A stretch of 64,000 bases of DNA from Adiantum capillus-veneris (Eukaryota > Streptophyta > Polypodiopsida > Polypodiales > Pteridaceae). The notes beneath the pieces are model-generated. The model saw only the letters and a program-made list of their open reading frames with translations, did no database searches and had not been told where the DNA came from. Numbering within the stretch: the first letter of the stretch is position 1; every line of letters starts with the position of its first letter. This document shows positions 9,640 to 20,210 of the stretch, piece after piece. The translations under genes were made by a program, and so were the position numbers. Location of the stretch: positions 151,751,741 through 151,815,740 of the forward strand of contig CM043945.1 in NCBI GenBank assembly GCA_014529385.2, in the 5' to 3' direction.

Positions 9640-10620
9640 GTAGAATGCTCCATCTTGACCTTTGTACCGTCTTTGGCTTGGTTCCCCAATTAGACTTGAT
9701 TCTATTGGTTGATCTATTAGATCTTACATTTCTAGCTCTCGCTTATAGATATGACCACTGTAATCCATGTACAATGACCTTGATTGTATATGCACTAACT
9801 GTACATTTTGCTGGCTTGTGCAGATTTCTGGATAAACACTTGGGTTGACTATCTGAACTTCTATCTACACTTCATCTTTGAGCTGCAGTACCTGGCTCCA
9901 CTGAAGTCAATGAACATCTGGGAGTTCTTTGAATTCGGCTTTACTATGATCAATAGGATCTTGGCTCCTGTGCTGCTTTTGCTATTCATCAAGTATCTAT
10001 GGCCTTTTGAATCTATATACAAGACTTTGTCTCCATTGTAGCCATATAGCTATAAAATTTGCTCTGTTGCAGTTGTGCATGTGTTGCCAATGCTACTAGC
10101 TTGCTCTGCTGTACTTAAACTCTCGGCTCGATTTGAGTCCATGTCGACTGGTTCTGTAAAAACTGTCTCCTAGCAGATTTTGGTATTGATTAACAAAACA
10201 TTTTCTGCTCGGGTTTGATAAGACTGCTTTTGCCAAAGTACTTCTGGCAGTTGATTTCTCTTTGACTCACAAGAGTTGATTAACTATAGCTCGAAAGTGT
10301 CAGAATTGATTGTAGCCTTTGAAATGATGAAAATCTAGGTCTTGAATAACTTAGCCTGCATATTAGATTGTTATTCATTTTTTCCACTTGACTTGAATTA
10401 GGCTCTTGTCAAGATCCTAATTCTTTGCCTGCAACCTGGTTCTTCAATCTGAGCTAAGTGAGTTAGCAAATGAGATTTCCAAATTCTATCCTTGCAAGGA
10501 GCTAAAGGACTAATCTTCAACTTGAAACTGAGGTAACGGGTACCAATTTGGATATGATGGAACCCAAAATTGACCACTGGCCTTGTATTATGTTGTTCTA
10601 ACACTATACAAGCTCGAAAT
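9640..10620. other. G1 region between leader array and zinc-knuckle frame
   Basis: AT-rich with many stops on the minus strand. A hydrophobic plus-strand frame (9808-10041) is present but antisense to the element and without support. By analogy with G2 the gag domain should lie here, but I cannot read one. Confidence 0.4.
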
Positions 10621-13600
10621 TCAAAAATCTTCTTTCTGGGGCTTAAAACTAAATAATCCCGATTATTTACTTTTCTCAGTTTCTACACTTTTTAGGCTTG
10701 TTTTGCCAAGTAATTACCTTGTTGTGGTCTCTAGACAAGTTTGGTTGAGTTTGATCAAGATTTGTCCAAGTTATTAACTGTTTAGTGTGCGCCGCAGACT
10801 TTGATTCCAAGAATCTGGCTTAAGTCTCAAATTTGTGATCCAAATTTCACCAAATTTGATTTTTAAAGTCTACTTGATGTGCTTGACCCTGTGGTATACT
10901 CAATGGTGCAAAATTTCTCAGTTCTGGAGAAAATGTAAATAATCACGATTATTTACTACAAGTTTTTTTTTTGGTGAACTTTTTTCTTCTCAAAAGTAAA
11001 TAATCGCGATTATTTACTTTTGGTAATTTTTTGTTATCTGAGCATGTACACTTGTTTAACACATCAATATAAGCCTATGAGTCAAGTTTCACTGAATTTG
11101 AACAAGATTTACCAAGTCACACTCAAGTTCTCGACAGTCAGTACAGATTTCAATTTTTATCAAGGTTTTGGTTTGTTTTGTGATCCAAACTTCATGAGCC
11201 TTCACAAAAGATGTTTGCAATCATGCTTAGAGTCTATGGTATCAACCTTGATCAGTTTTGAGCCAAAAGTTAATAATTGCGATTATTAACTTTTGACCTA
11301 AAATGAACAATTTTTTCAACTTTTTTCCTAAACAGTCTTTTTATGATCTATTTTGAGCCTATGAATCAAGTTAAAACTTAATATGAACAAGATTCATCAA
11401 GTCAGACTCAATTTCTCGACAATTAGTACAAATTTCAGTTTTTACCAAGTTTTTAGCCTGTTTTGTGATGCAAACTCTATGAGCCTTCACAAAAGATGTT
11501 TGCAATGATGCATAGAGTCTCTGGTATCAACCTTGATAAGTTTTCAACCAAAAGTTAATAATCGTGATTATTAACTTTTGACCCAAAATGAACAATTTTT
11601 TCAACTTTTTTCCTAAACAGTCTTTTTATGATCTATTTTGAGCCTATGAATCAAGTTAAAACTTAATCTGAACAAGATTCATCAAGTCAGACTCAATTTC
11701 TCGACAATCAGTACAAATTTCAGTTTTTACCAAGTTTTTAGCCTGTTTTGTGATCCAAACTCTATGAGCCTTCACCAAAGATGTTTGCAATGATGCATAG
11801 AGTCTCTGGTATCAACCTTGATCAGTTTTGAGCCAAAAGTTAATAATCGTGATTATTACCTTTTGACCCAAAATGAACAATTTTTTCAACTTTTTTCCTA
11901 AAAAGTCTTTTTATGATCTATTTTGAGCCTATGAATCAAGTTAAAACTTAATCTGAACAAGATTTATAAAGTCAGACTCAAATTCTTGACAATCAATAAA
12001 AATTTCAGTTTTTACCAAGTTTTTAGCTTGTTTTGTCATCCAAACTCTATGAGCCTTCACAAAAGATGTTTGCAATGATGCATAGAGTCTCTGGTATCAA
12101 CCTTGATTAGTTTTGAGCCAAAAGTTAATAATTGCGATTATTAACTTTTGACCTAAAATGAACAATTTTTTCAACTTTTTTCCTAAACAGTCTTTTTATG
12201 ATCTATTTTGAGCCTATGAATCAAGTTAAAACTTAATCTGAACAAGATTCATCAAGTCAGACTCAATTTCTCGACAATTAGTACAAATTTCAGTTTTTAC
12301 CAAGTTTTTAGCCTGTTTTGTGATCCAAACTCTATGAGCCTTCACAAAAGATGTTTGCAATGATGCATAGAGTCTCTGGTATCAACCTTGATCCGTTTTG
12401 AGCCAAAAGTTAATAATCGTGATTATTAACTTTTGACCCAAAATGAACAATTTTTTCAACTTTTTTCCTAAATAGTCTTTTTATGATCTATTTTGAGCCT
12501 ATGAATCAAGTTAAAACTTAATCTAAACAAGATTCAGCAAGTCAGACTCAATTTCTTGACAATCAATACAAATTTTAGTTTTTACCAAGTTTTTAGCTTG
12601 TTTTGTGATCCAAACTCTATGAGCCTTCACAAAAGATGTTTGCAATGATGCATAGAGTCTCTGGTATCAACCTTGATCAGTTTTGAGCCAAAAGTTAATA
12701 ATTGCGATTATTAACTTTTGACCTAAAATGAACAATTTTTTCAACTTTTTTCCTAAACAGTCTTTTTATGATCTACTTTGAGCCTATGAATCAAGTTAAA
12801 ACTTAATTTGAACAAGATTCATCAAGTTTGTCAACTGTTTCGTGTCCGTAAACTTTGATTTCAAGAATCTGGCTTAAGTCTCACTTTTGTGATCCAAATT
12901 TCACCAAAATGGATCTGTGAGGTCTACTTGATGTGCTTGACCTTGTGGTATGCCCAAATATGTAAGATTGTCAATTTTTGGAGCAGATATAAATAATCGC
13001 GATTATTTACTTCTACTAATTTTTTGCGAGTTTTTGTTTCAATCTTGACCCAGATCTGTTAAGCACCTCAAGTTAAGGTCTCTAGCCAAGTTTTATCAAG
13101 TTTGGACAACTTTTGGTCGAATGGTCATCAGTTTTCTGTCCGCAGTCCGCAGTCCACAGACTGCTGACTTTGCAAAAATTGGTCACAATTTTCAATCCAA
13201 TGATCCAAATCTTACCAAATTTGGTTTGTGTGCTTATTACAACATGGTAAAACTAGTGGTATGCTGACTTGGTCAAAAAAGTTGAAAAATGGAGCATATA
13301 TAAATAATCACAATTATTTACAAACTGATAAATTTTTCATCTTTTTGATCAAGTGATGATGTACACAGGTTTATCACATCAATATAAGCCTATGAATCAA
13401 TTTTCATCAAGTTTGGACAAATGTTTTTCCAATTTACACTCAAGTTTCAAAAAGTCAGTACAAACTTTAGTTTTTAGCCAGTTTGGTGATCCAAATCCAA
13501 TGTGCCTCTACAAAAGTTGTTTGTACACAATGGTATGAACCTTGGTCAAATCTGAGCTGAAAGTTAATAATCGTGATTATTAACTTTAGACCCAAAACTG

Positions 13601-13720
13601 ACACTTTTTTGAACTTTTTCACTGGACAGTCTTTTTATGATCTATTTTGAGCCTATGAATCAAGTCAAAACTTAATCTGGCCTAAAATGTCAAGAAAAAG
13701 TAAATAATCTGAGTTTTGGC
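10620..13720 (-). repeat. G1 leader: 285 bp tandem repeats with AT-rich palindromes
   Basis: Six 30 bp palindromes or near-palindromes start at 11265, 11550, 11835, 12120, 12405 and 12690, exactly 285 bp apart. Each is AAAAGTTAATAAT plus a 4-base centre (TGCG or CGTG) plus the reverse complement arm. Divergent flanking copies lie near 10647, 10935, 10992 (perfect, AAAAGTAAATAATCG and its complement), 12991, 13299 and 13561. The monomer body (for example GATCCAAACTCTATGAGCC) is well conserved between units. The array lies between the primer site and the first coding frame, so it would be leader RNA of the element. Confidence 0.95.
10992..11021. other. Perfect 30 bp palindrome in G1 leader
   Basis: AAAAGTAAATAATCG followed by its exact reverse complement. 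It uses TAAAT/ATTTA arms where the six 285 bp units use TTAAT/ATTAA, so a change on one side is matched on the other. Confidence 0.95.
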
Positions 13721-13724
13721 CAAC

Positions 13725-14250
13725 TCTTGAAAATTCTACCTCAAAGTGTCCTTGAACTTACCTATTAGTTCATATAACTTTTAGGCTTACTGTCTAGTTG
13801 AATTGACTGGTTTGGAGTCTTTTCGTGCTATTTCTAGCCATAGACCTGAAACTCTGCAACTTCACATAAACAACTCACAGATGATTCGTTTGGAGTGAGC
13901 AATGTCCTGAAATCGACCTCGGATCCTACTTACCCTACTCCTAGGTTCTCAAGCAATGGGGTTGTGGAAAGTGTCCACATACACTCGTTTTCTTGTTTTT
14001 TACGATTTTCAAAGCTTTGATCTTAAGACTTGTCTCGCCTTTCATCATTCTCCAAATTCTAATCTAAGTCTACAATCCTACAATCCTAAAGGCACTCAGC
14101 AAGTACGATTACTTCCAAGCTACCTCTACACAGCAAAAGATGACAATCTTAAGCTATGCGGTTTCTAAAAGAAAGTTTTACTCTAGGTGAACCTAGAGGA
14201 AGTTAATAGACAACTACACACAATGCTCTTGTCTTCCCTAGTTTAAGTCT
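13725..14250. other. G1 leader next to the primer site
   Basis: Non-repetitive, AT-rich DNA between the last palindrome half-site (about 13698) and the primer site. The open plus frame at 13956-14168 has no recognisable motif. No gene is seen. Confidence 0.5.
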
Positions 14251-14256
14251 ATTCAT

Positions 14257-14273
14257 CCCCGGCAGTGGCGCCA
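14257..14273 (-). promoter_or_regulatory. G1 primer binding site (tRNA-Asp type)
   Basis: The minus strand reads TGGCGCCACTGCCGGGG. Plant tRNA-Asp ends CCCCGGCAACGGCGCCA, so the expected site is TGGCGCCGTTGCCGGGG; G1 differs at two central bases. It lies two bases inside the LTR end at 14276. Confidence 0.82.
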
Positions 14274-14966
14274 AATGTGGGACGCATGTCTAACCTCACC
14301 ATCCTATCTTATTGCAGTATTAGCGAGAACTACGATTAATTTATCAATCCATGGAACGAAGCTGACTCGACTAGTGCATAGAGGCTACAAGAGGTTTTCA
14401 ATCTCTCGGAAAACAACTGACAACTTGCATCTAACTCAGGCTACACTCAAGTGCCTGAAATCACCAAAAGCCAATCGCTCATTGGCAAACAAATCACATT
14501 TGTTACAACATCAAATGACATCCAAACGTAACGAAACTTCCAGGACAAGTCTATAAGACCTAAGCACACATGCTTATGGTCTCAAACCCCACTTTAGGTC
14601 AAGTTACAAAATCTTGATTATTAACAGCAATGGATTTTTGACCTAGTCATTTTCGACCTAGAATGCATCTAAATGCTTAGCAACGATGCCCCAATACCCC
14701 ACCTATGCTTAGTTTTTGATTTGAACATTTAAATTCCTAGTTATGATGAAATTAGGCCACGGGTCGGCGATGCCAAAAGCTACGAAATACTATGAATGGC
14801 TTACGCTAATGCGTAGAGCTCTTGCCTGTGGTGCAATGCAACAAACGCAATCACAATGTGACAATCGGAGAGGGAGTAGGAAGCGTGATAAGGAGAGGAG
14901 TGAGTGCCGTTAGCTCACATTGTGTATTTCTTATCCAAAAACTTAATAAAATCTTTACAAAGTTGG

Positions 14967-14974
14967 CCTTTATA
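14967..14974 (-). promoter_or_regulatory. Candidate TATA box of G1 LTR
   Basis: Minus-strand TATAAAGG, within the LTR and about 320 bp from its outer end. Position and orientation fit transcription toward the primer site. Inferred from sequence alone. Confidence 0.45.
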
Positions 14975-15265
14975 CCTTAGCCAAGGTCTAAACTGTGTAA
15001 TGTCTGGCGCCCAAGACCTTTGAGACTCCACACTTATTGTATCTGCAACCTAGGTACACTAAGTGACCTATGATTTACATCTTGGAACTCTTATGGATCC
15101 CGTAGCACGTTACAATTATCACAATGGCTAAATAATTCGAGAAATTACAATACATGGCCATTTTGGAAAAATGTGAAAAGTGTGTAACTCCAATCTTCAC
15201 TGCTTCTTTGTATTCATCCTCGATGTGCATTTGTACGTCTTCGGTCCTCGGTCTTTAGCGGCTTT

Positions 15266-15292
15266 TGTTAACTGAAGTCGACTTAGTTAACA
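15266..15292. repeat. Inverted repeat at outer end of G1 LTR
   Basis: TGTTAACTGAAGTC followed by GACTTAGTTAACA. The 13-14 base arms are complementary apart from one bulged G. It ends exactly at the inferred LTR edge. Confidence 0.75.
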
Positions 15293-15534
15293 ATATGTAA
15301 GCCCTTCTTTGGAGTGGGATTTGAATTTCGATCCACCATCTGCATCAACTGTGATCCCTGTATTATCTGCCGAGGTAATAAATTAGAATCTACCCGTTCT
15401 TCCTCTTCATTCTTTTGCAAGATATCTTCAAAATTAACTTCAAATACTAGTATAATGGTTGTATTTGGTTCTAAAAATGCTTCTTCTTCATCATCCTCCA
15501 CTTCTTCTGTCAAATTAATTGATTGAGCATACAA
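15283..15534 (-). pseudogene. G6 acidic region after the protease
   Basis: An 83-residue minus-strand frame starting M-Y-A-Q-S-I-N-L-T-E-E-V-E-D-D-E-E-E-A. Acidic linkers like this are common between protease and RT in plant gypsy polyproteins. The end is cut at the G1 LTR border. Confidence 0.55.
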
Positions 15535-15621
15535 CGGTCTTTCCTTAAAAGGGGAATATTCTTTCTCCCAAGCATAGGAATTGCAATTTTCTGCTTCCCT
15601 TTCTTTATGACAACTTCATTC

Positions 15622-16092
15622 TCACCCATTCTGCTTGACTTTAGACAATCTGAACGAGGGTCTCCCCAACAACATATCATAGGAGGTATCACCTCTGTCC
15701 ATCTTCAACACAACAAAATTCATATGAAACTGCATTCCTACAATATAAATAGATTGCTCTCTCAATATTCCTGATGGTTGGGGTCTCCTCTGATGTACCA
15801 TCTTCACCTGAAATGGTGCTGGCTACAATTCAATTAACTTCATTTTTCAATACACCCACTGAGCCAGAATGTTGACTCCAGAGCCTCCATCCAATAATAC
15901 TTCATCAAACAAAGTGCTGTGAAATACCACTTTTATAACGTGAAATACAAAGTCAACATCTATTGGATCAAATTTGTTCACTAATGGCTCAAGTATTCTA
16001 TTTGTTTGAATTTGATACTCCCTTGATAGCAATCTATTCAACAATTTTTCCTTGAAGGCTAGAACCATACATAATAACTGAGCCAAGGACAT
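15622..16092 (-). pseudogene. G6 aspartic protease
   Basis: The frame 16092-15847 contains V-L-L-D-G-G-S-G-V-N-I-L, the active-site loop of gypsy proteases in its D-G-G form. The frame 15807-15622 contains Y-D-M-L-L-G-R-P-S-F, the usual downstream I/L-L-G-R-P block. A stop separates them. The enzyme would process Gag-Pol. Confidence 0.85.
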
Positions 16093-16145
16093 CTACAATG
16101 GAGAGTTTATTAATGCTTCAAACCAGTACTTGTCATCTTTTTTAA

Positions 16146-16445
16146 TCAAGGGTCTCTCATAGTGCTATTGCAATTGATCCCTCTGAACATCTGAAGTACT
16201 ATCATCCACATTCTGATTCTTTTGGTCCCTTTGCACCTGTTTCTGAACCTGGTCTCTAATTCCTTTTTGTTCCTTCCAATAAATAGGACCTTTAGCCTTA
16301 GACCTTCTAACAACCATGACATATATCTCCTGGTTCTCCCCACACGGATGACAATCACAAGCCCATTCATCACAATGATCTTGATATGGAAACTCCATCT
16401 TCTCACCAAGGAACACATATGAAGTTTGTTGCTCATCAATGTCAA
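16146..16445 (-). pseudogene. G6 linker between gag and protease
   Basis: Two overlapping minus frames (16445-16146, 16416-16165) of similar length. The second is Gln/Lys/Asp-rich and begins M-F-L-G-E-K-M-E-F-P-Y-Q-D-H-C-D-E-W-A-C-D-C-H-P-C-G, Cys/His-rich. No known domain. It is part of the polyprotein by position. Confidence 0.45.
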
Positions 16446-16485
16446 TTATGATGACATTTTCTTGAGCTGGTGGTTGATGTTGGTG

Positions 16486-16842
16486 CTACTGCTGTGGGTT
16501 AGCTTGCTGATTGTCTTGGTTGAAGGGTACAACTGGCATCCCTCTTTCCTCTCTATGCTTGACCCACAAAGCACAATTCAGACCAACCCAATGATCTGGT
16601 GCTAGAAAATACACACATGGCATGATGTCTGGTGGTCTTATCTGATTATTATTCTGATTTCTCCAAGGTGGTCTTGGAGGTCTAGGAGGTCTCTGAAATG
16701 GTGGCCTCCCTCTAAATGGAGCTATTTGATTTGTTTCAGCATCATTTCTCCCTCTACCTGTTTGTGGAGTTGATCTACTCATATTATTAGGGTTGTACTA
16801 ACACTGGGCTGTGGTATGGCCTTCCCTTTCACAAATATGACA
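16486..16842 (-). pseudogene. G6 zinc knuckles and Pro/Arg-rich region
   Basis: The minus strand 16842-16801 reads F-C-H-I-C-E-R-E-G-H-T-T-A-Q-C, a canonical C-x2-C-x4-H-x4-C knuckle followed by a stop. Downstream (16782-16486) is a Pro/Arg-rich stretch with R-P-P-R-P-P-R-P-P-W, then P-C-V-Y-F-L-A-P-D-H-W-V-G-L-N-C, which looks like a second knuckle whose second Cys has become Phe. Confidence 0.75.
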
Positions 16843-16885
16843 AAACTGCTTTTCCTTGGAGCTACAAAAAAATATCCGATTTTTT

Positions 16886-17198
16886 TTAACTAACTAATGA
16901 AATCTTCTTCTTTTTCTTTTTTTTTCTTTTTCTTCTTATCACTCCACTTCTTCTTCTGCTATTTTTCTTTACTGCTTTCAGCCTCACTTTCAGAGGATAC
17001 CTTGGAATCACTATTTTTATCAGTTCCAGACTCAACATCTGACTTTGCTTCTGATTCAGAGCTATGCTTGCTCTTTGATTTTGACCTGGTAATACCCAGT
17101 CTTTTTTCAACCCTTGCTGCTGTGACCAAATTGTTGAATCCACCTACAATGTCTATGCTGGCCACAACATTCTTCAATACCTTTCTTAGACCTTTCAA
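16886..17198 (-). pseudogene. G6 Ser/Lys/Glu-rich gag linker
   Basis: The frames 17198-16959 and 17143-16886 are highly charged; a CTT/TTC-rich plus strand around 16905-16975 encodes a Lys/Arg-rich run. It begins M-K-G-L-R-K-V-L-K-N-V-V-A-S-I-D-I-V-G-G. It links gag to the knuckle. Confidence 0.5.
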
Positions 17199-17234
17199 AA
17201 ATAACCTGCTAACATCTCATTTTTGGGTCTCTCA

Positions 17235-17612
17235 TTACCTTGTAATCTCTCGACCAAAATTTTGAATTTTTGAGCATAATCTTCCACCAACATACTCCCT
17301 GTCTCTACTGTCCCTGATTTTCTTTAGAATATCAATCGGAGTTTTCTCTTTTCTGAATCTTTGTAAGAATGCTACTCTGAGTGCATCATAAGTTGCAAAA
17401 TGTGCAATTCCATATTGGCTAAACCAGCTCATTGCTTTACCTTCCAGTGTTGTTGCAAATTGCTGCAATTTGATATCATCACCATATACTGCCTGGTGTC
17501 CACTAGCTTGCCACTTGGTCTCAAATTGAGCCACATGACAATCTGCATCTTCACCTGACTTGCCTCTGAATTTTTCTGCTTTAACCTTGGGATTAGTAGC
17601 TGGTTGAGCCAT
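17235..17612 (-). pseudogene. G6 gag
   Basis: A 125-residue frame with the retrotransposon gag pattern: K-A-E-K-F-R-G-K-S-G-E-D near the start, L-E-G-K-A-M-S-W-F-S-Q-Y in the middle, then A-L-R-V-A-F-L-Q-R-F. It starts M-A-Q-P-A-T-N-P. The C-terminal part continues in another frame. It would form the capsid. Confidence 0.85.
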
Positions 17613-17880
17613 AGGGGGAGACTGAGGTACTCACTATCCTAGGTCTTTGCCTCGTAGATACCTGTAGTGGGTCAAAGTGGAGTCTTCTTCTACTTCGCCT
17701 TCCTGCTGATGATCATGAACTCTCCCCTACCTGATTCCTTGGTTGCACTTTTGAGACATCCACTTCTACTTCTTCCTCTATTGTATCTTCATAACGGAAA
17801 GGATCAATGTTCCCTGCTTGGGTGTGATCCCTTGTATAATATACCCTAGATACCCTTCTTGGTCGCTCTGACATACATCA

Positions 17881-18944
17881 TCAGTTAATGAAACAGAGAT
17901 ACCACAACAATGTTGATATTAAGAGAATTTTGACCAAACCCTAACAAAGCTGTAAGGATTGTCAGATGTGTTGGGGTTCGACAACACAATGATCTCTCTC
18001 AAAACAAACATACTCTCCACATAGAATCAAATTTCACTCCATAATCAGACTCATCAAAAAACACAGTTAGACAACTTCAGACAGAGAAAAGTTAGAGCAA
18101 GAGAAGAAGATTAGACACAGTAAGGAAATTCCATTCATCAAAAGCTTAGTTACATCTCGACTCTTGTGTGTTTGTTACCCACAACTTCTACCATAAAAAG
18201 AGTTACAATTGTCTAACAGAATGTTCTTGGCATACATGTTCGACTGAGCAAAATTTGACCTAACCATATTCCGACCAAGACTAATTCTGACTAGCATTAC
18301 ATAAGCACTATTCTGATCATTCTATTATCCTTTCAACACTATGACTTAATTACATTTAATGTTGAAATTCTCAGAACTCAAAAAATTCATGAAATATCAA
18401 AATAATCACACCTATAAAATTGAATGAAAGATTAAAAGAGCTTAAATTAAACTTTGCAATCAATAGTTATGCACATAGTTGGGATGTAAAACAAAATTTT
18501 CATTAAGATAAGGCCTTGTGTTTGCCCTTGGACAATGATAGATCAGAGGAATGAGATGTCCCTACAGGTAAAACCCTTCTCTTTTCTAGACCTTACAATT
18601 TTTCTATCCACACAAAAAAAATACTATTCATGGATTGAGGTACTTGCAAAGATTGCTAATGTGCCAATCATCATTGACACAAATCTTGGGAACAATATTA
18701 GTGTGGGGGAATATTTGAAGGTCCACAATATCTTGAAAAACAATATTGGAGTCAAGCACGTCCCATACTCCCATTGTTTGCTTCCATCTTCAGCATGGAA
18801 ATTTCATTAGCAAGCCTCGCTTTGGAATATGGTATATGCATACCAATTTTCACCAATAATAGATCATTTAATGTGGAATGAGTGTGGCCATAGAGGAATA
18901 TCTCTTGTGAGGGATAATCTCAAGCTAAACACTCTACATTTATA
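17881..18944. other. Probable G6 leader/LTR region
   Basis: No gene. TGTTGATATT at 17911 beside a primer-site-like TGGTATCTCTG on the minus strand suggests that an LTR starts here on the plus strand. AT-rich DNA follows up to the copia-2 LTR. I could not fix the outer LTR end. Confidence 0.35.
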
Positions 18945-19169
18945 TGTTAGCATATACATGTGGTAGTGATGTGTGTGAACACACTAGGACCGCTGGGGCA
19001 TTTTTTCCCTATTTAGGAGGTTTTTCCCCCTGTGCATTGTATATACGCCCATCACTCTAGGGCTATCTATCTTTCCATTGCACACTAAGTAATACACTCT
19101 CAGTTGTGTGCCTTAAGCTTCCTTTGTCTTCTCCAAGCTGTGTGTGTTTCCTGCACCCTAATTCCAACA
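18945..19169 (+). repeat. copia-2 5' LTR
   Basis: 225 bp, TGTTAGCATATACATG...CTAATTCCAACA, matching both halves of the copia-1 3' LTR. It contains GTGTGAACACAC and GTATATACGCCCATCAC. Confidence 0.94.
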
Positions 19170-19171
19170 AT

Positions 19172-19182
19172 TGGTATCAGAG
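19172..19182 (+). promoter_or_regulatory. copia-2 primer binding site
   Basis: TGGTATCAGAG, the standard plant Ty1/copia site complementary to initiator tRNA-Met, two bases after the LTR. Confidence 0.93.
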
Positions 19183-19506
19183 AGTAGGTTGCGTCCTCTC
19201 TGGCTTAGTTGTCAGCAACTCTAGCACACGCCTGCTCACTTTCTCCGATTTTAGTGAGCATTGGAGAGCGCTCACAAGTCGACAAAATTTTTGGGAAAGC
19301 TCAGAGAATAGCCTGCTCAAATTTTTGATTTGGACTCATTTCGGCCTCCGTTTCCACTACAGGTAGGTCTGCACATGCAATTTTGTCATTTAGTGCAGAA
19401 TTTTTGTCAGTGTCGATTTCTGCATAATAGGTCTTATACAATCTACTGTGGGTTATGCTATATAGCACGTACTAGTCTCACTTAGTTTCTCCTCATTTTG
19501 GGCAGT

Positions 19507-19720
19507 TTTCACATCAGGTGGAGACATTTTACATGGCTGACAACAACACAGATGTGTTTAAGATGTTTTCTGCTGAGGATAGGTTGGATGGGGACAATTA
19601 CCCTATGTGGAGACATTTTCCAGGTGGAGACATTTTCCATGGCTGACAACAACACAGATGTGCTTAAGATGTTTTTTGCTGAGGATAGGTTGGATGGGGA
19701 CAATTACCCTATGTGGGCTT
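19507..19720 (+). repeat. 106 bp tandem duplication at copia-2 gag start
   Basis: GGTGGAGACATTTT plus the gag start codon and the next ~75 bases occur twice; the ATGGCTGACAACAACACAG copies start at 19533 and 19639. The 106 bp offset is not a multiple of three, so only the second start leads into the downstream gag frame. Confidence 0.9.
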
Positions 19721-20200
19721 ACATGATGTTCTTGTGTCAAAGGGCGTCTAGATTATTGTGTAGGGAATTTATGTACGTCTTGGTTCTGAGGATGTAGGCG
19801 ATGTTGCAGGTCTTGCTACAAGGATTCCTCCTATTAGATTGTTTTGCCTACGACAGAACACGCTCATTGGGATGTAAAGGATGTGCAGGCTCATGTGTTG
19901 ATTGTGTTGTCTGTGAAGCTCACCATTACTCCTCACATTTGTTTAATGAAATCTGCTTAACAGGCTTGGGATGTTTTGGCTGGTCTTTATACAAGCCGTA
20001 ATGAGGCAAAAATTGCTTTGCTGTGTAAAGAGCTGGAATCGAAGATTATGCATGAGGAAGATGATATGGACACTTTCATTGTGCTGGTGTTAAGGATATC
20101 AATGAGAAAATTATTTCTACAGGTGAAGTCATTTTTGATAGTTTCCTTGTGCAGACTATTCTTGATGCCTTACCAGATTCTTACAGACTTTTCTTAGTAC
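19533..20200 (+). pseudogene. copia-2 gag N-terminal part
   Basis: The second start (19639) reads M-A-D-N-N-T-D-V-L-K-M-F-F-A-E-D-R-L-D-G-D-N-Y-P-M-W-A-Y-M-M, ending in the F/L-D-G-x-N-Y-x-x-W block typical of copia gag. Frames then shift repeatedly (19797, 20001, 20197). It would encode the capsid. Confidence 0.8.
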
Positions 20201-20210
20201 TTGGAGGGTT

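Larger units (their letters stand above)
5866..15292 (-). mobile_element. G1: gypsy-like element with palindromic leader and Trp-repeat ORF
   Basis: On the minus strand the order is LTR (15292-14276), tRNA-Asp-type primer site (14273-14257), leader with 285 bp tandem units (about 13720-10620), a zinc-knuckle frame (9636-9301), further charged frames, then a frame with W-I-P repeats (7226-6454). This layout parallels G2 (22442 to about 31220). No reverse transcriptase, RNase H or integrase motif is visible. The 3' LTR is missing from the window or unrecognisable. The left boundary is only a working limit set by the copia-1 LTR. Confidence 0.6.
14276..15292 (-). repeat. G1 5' LTR
   Basis: About 1017 bp, plus-strand ends TGTGGGACG...GTTAACA. 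The inner end is fixed by the primer site. The outer end is inferred from the TG...CA rule and the break in G6 sequence. A minus-strand TATAAAGG at 14967-14974 is a plausible promoter. A palindrome half-site GATTATTAAC lies at 14616-14625. No partner LTR was found. Confidence 0.6.
15283..18944 (-). mobile_element. G6: gypsy element remnant (gag to protease)
   Basis: On the minus strand: gag (17612-17235), charged linker, CCHC knuckle (16842-16801), Pro/Arg-rich segment (16782-16486), protease (16092-15622) and an acidic tail to 15283. RT, RNase H and integrase are absent; G1's LTR abuts the end. This suggests that G1 inserted just downstream of the protease and that the rest of G6 lies beyond G1 or is lost. 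A degenerate TGGTATCTCTG near 17893-17906 and TGTTGATATTAAGAG at 17911 may mark the primer site and LTR edge. Confidence 0.7.

Noticed and set aside
9808-10041. Hydrophobic plus-strand ORF, possible membrane or envelope protein
   Set aside because: Antisense to G1, short, no conserved motif or partner in G2.
11000-12830. Centromeric or other independent satellite
   Set aside because: Only about six regular units, bounded by a primer site and coding frames of one element.
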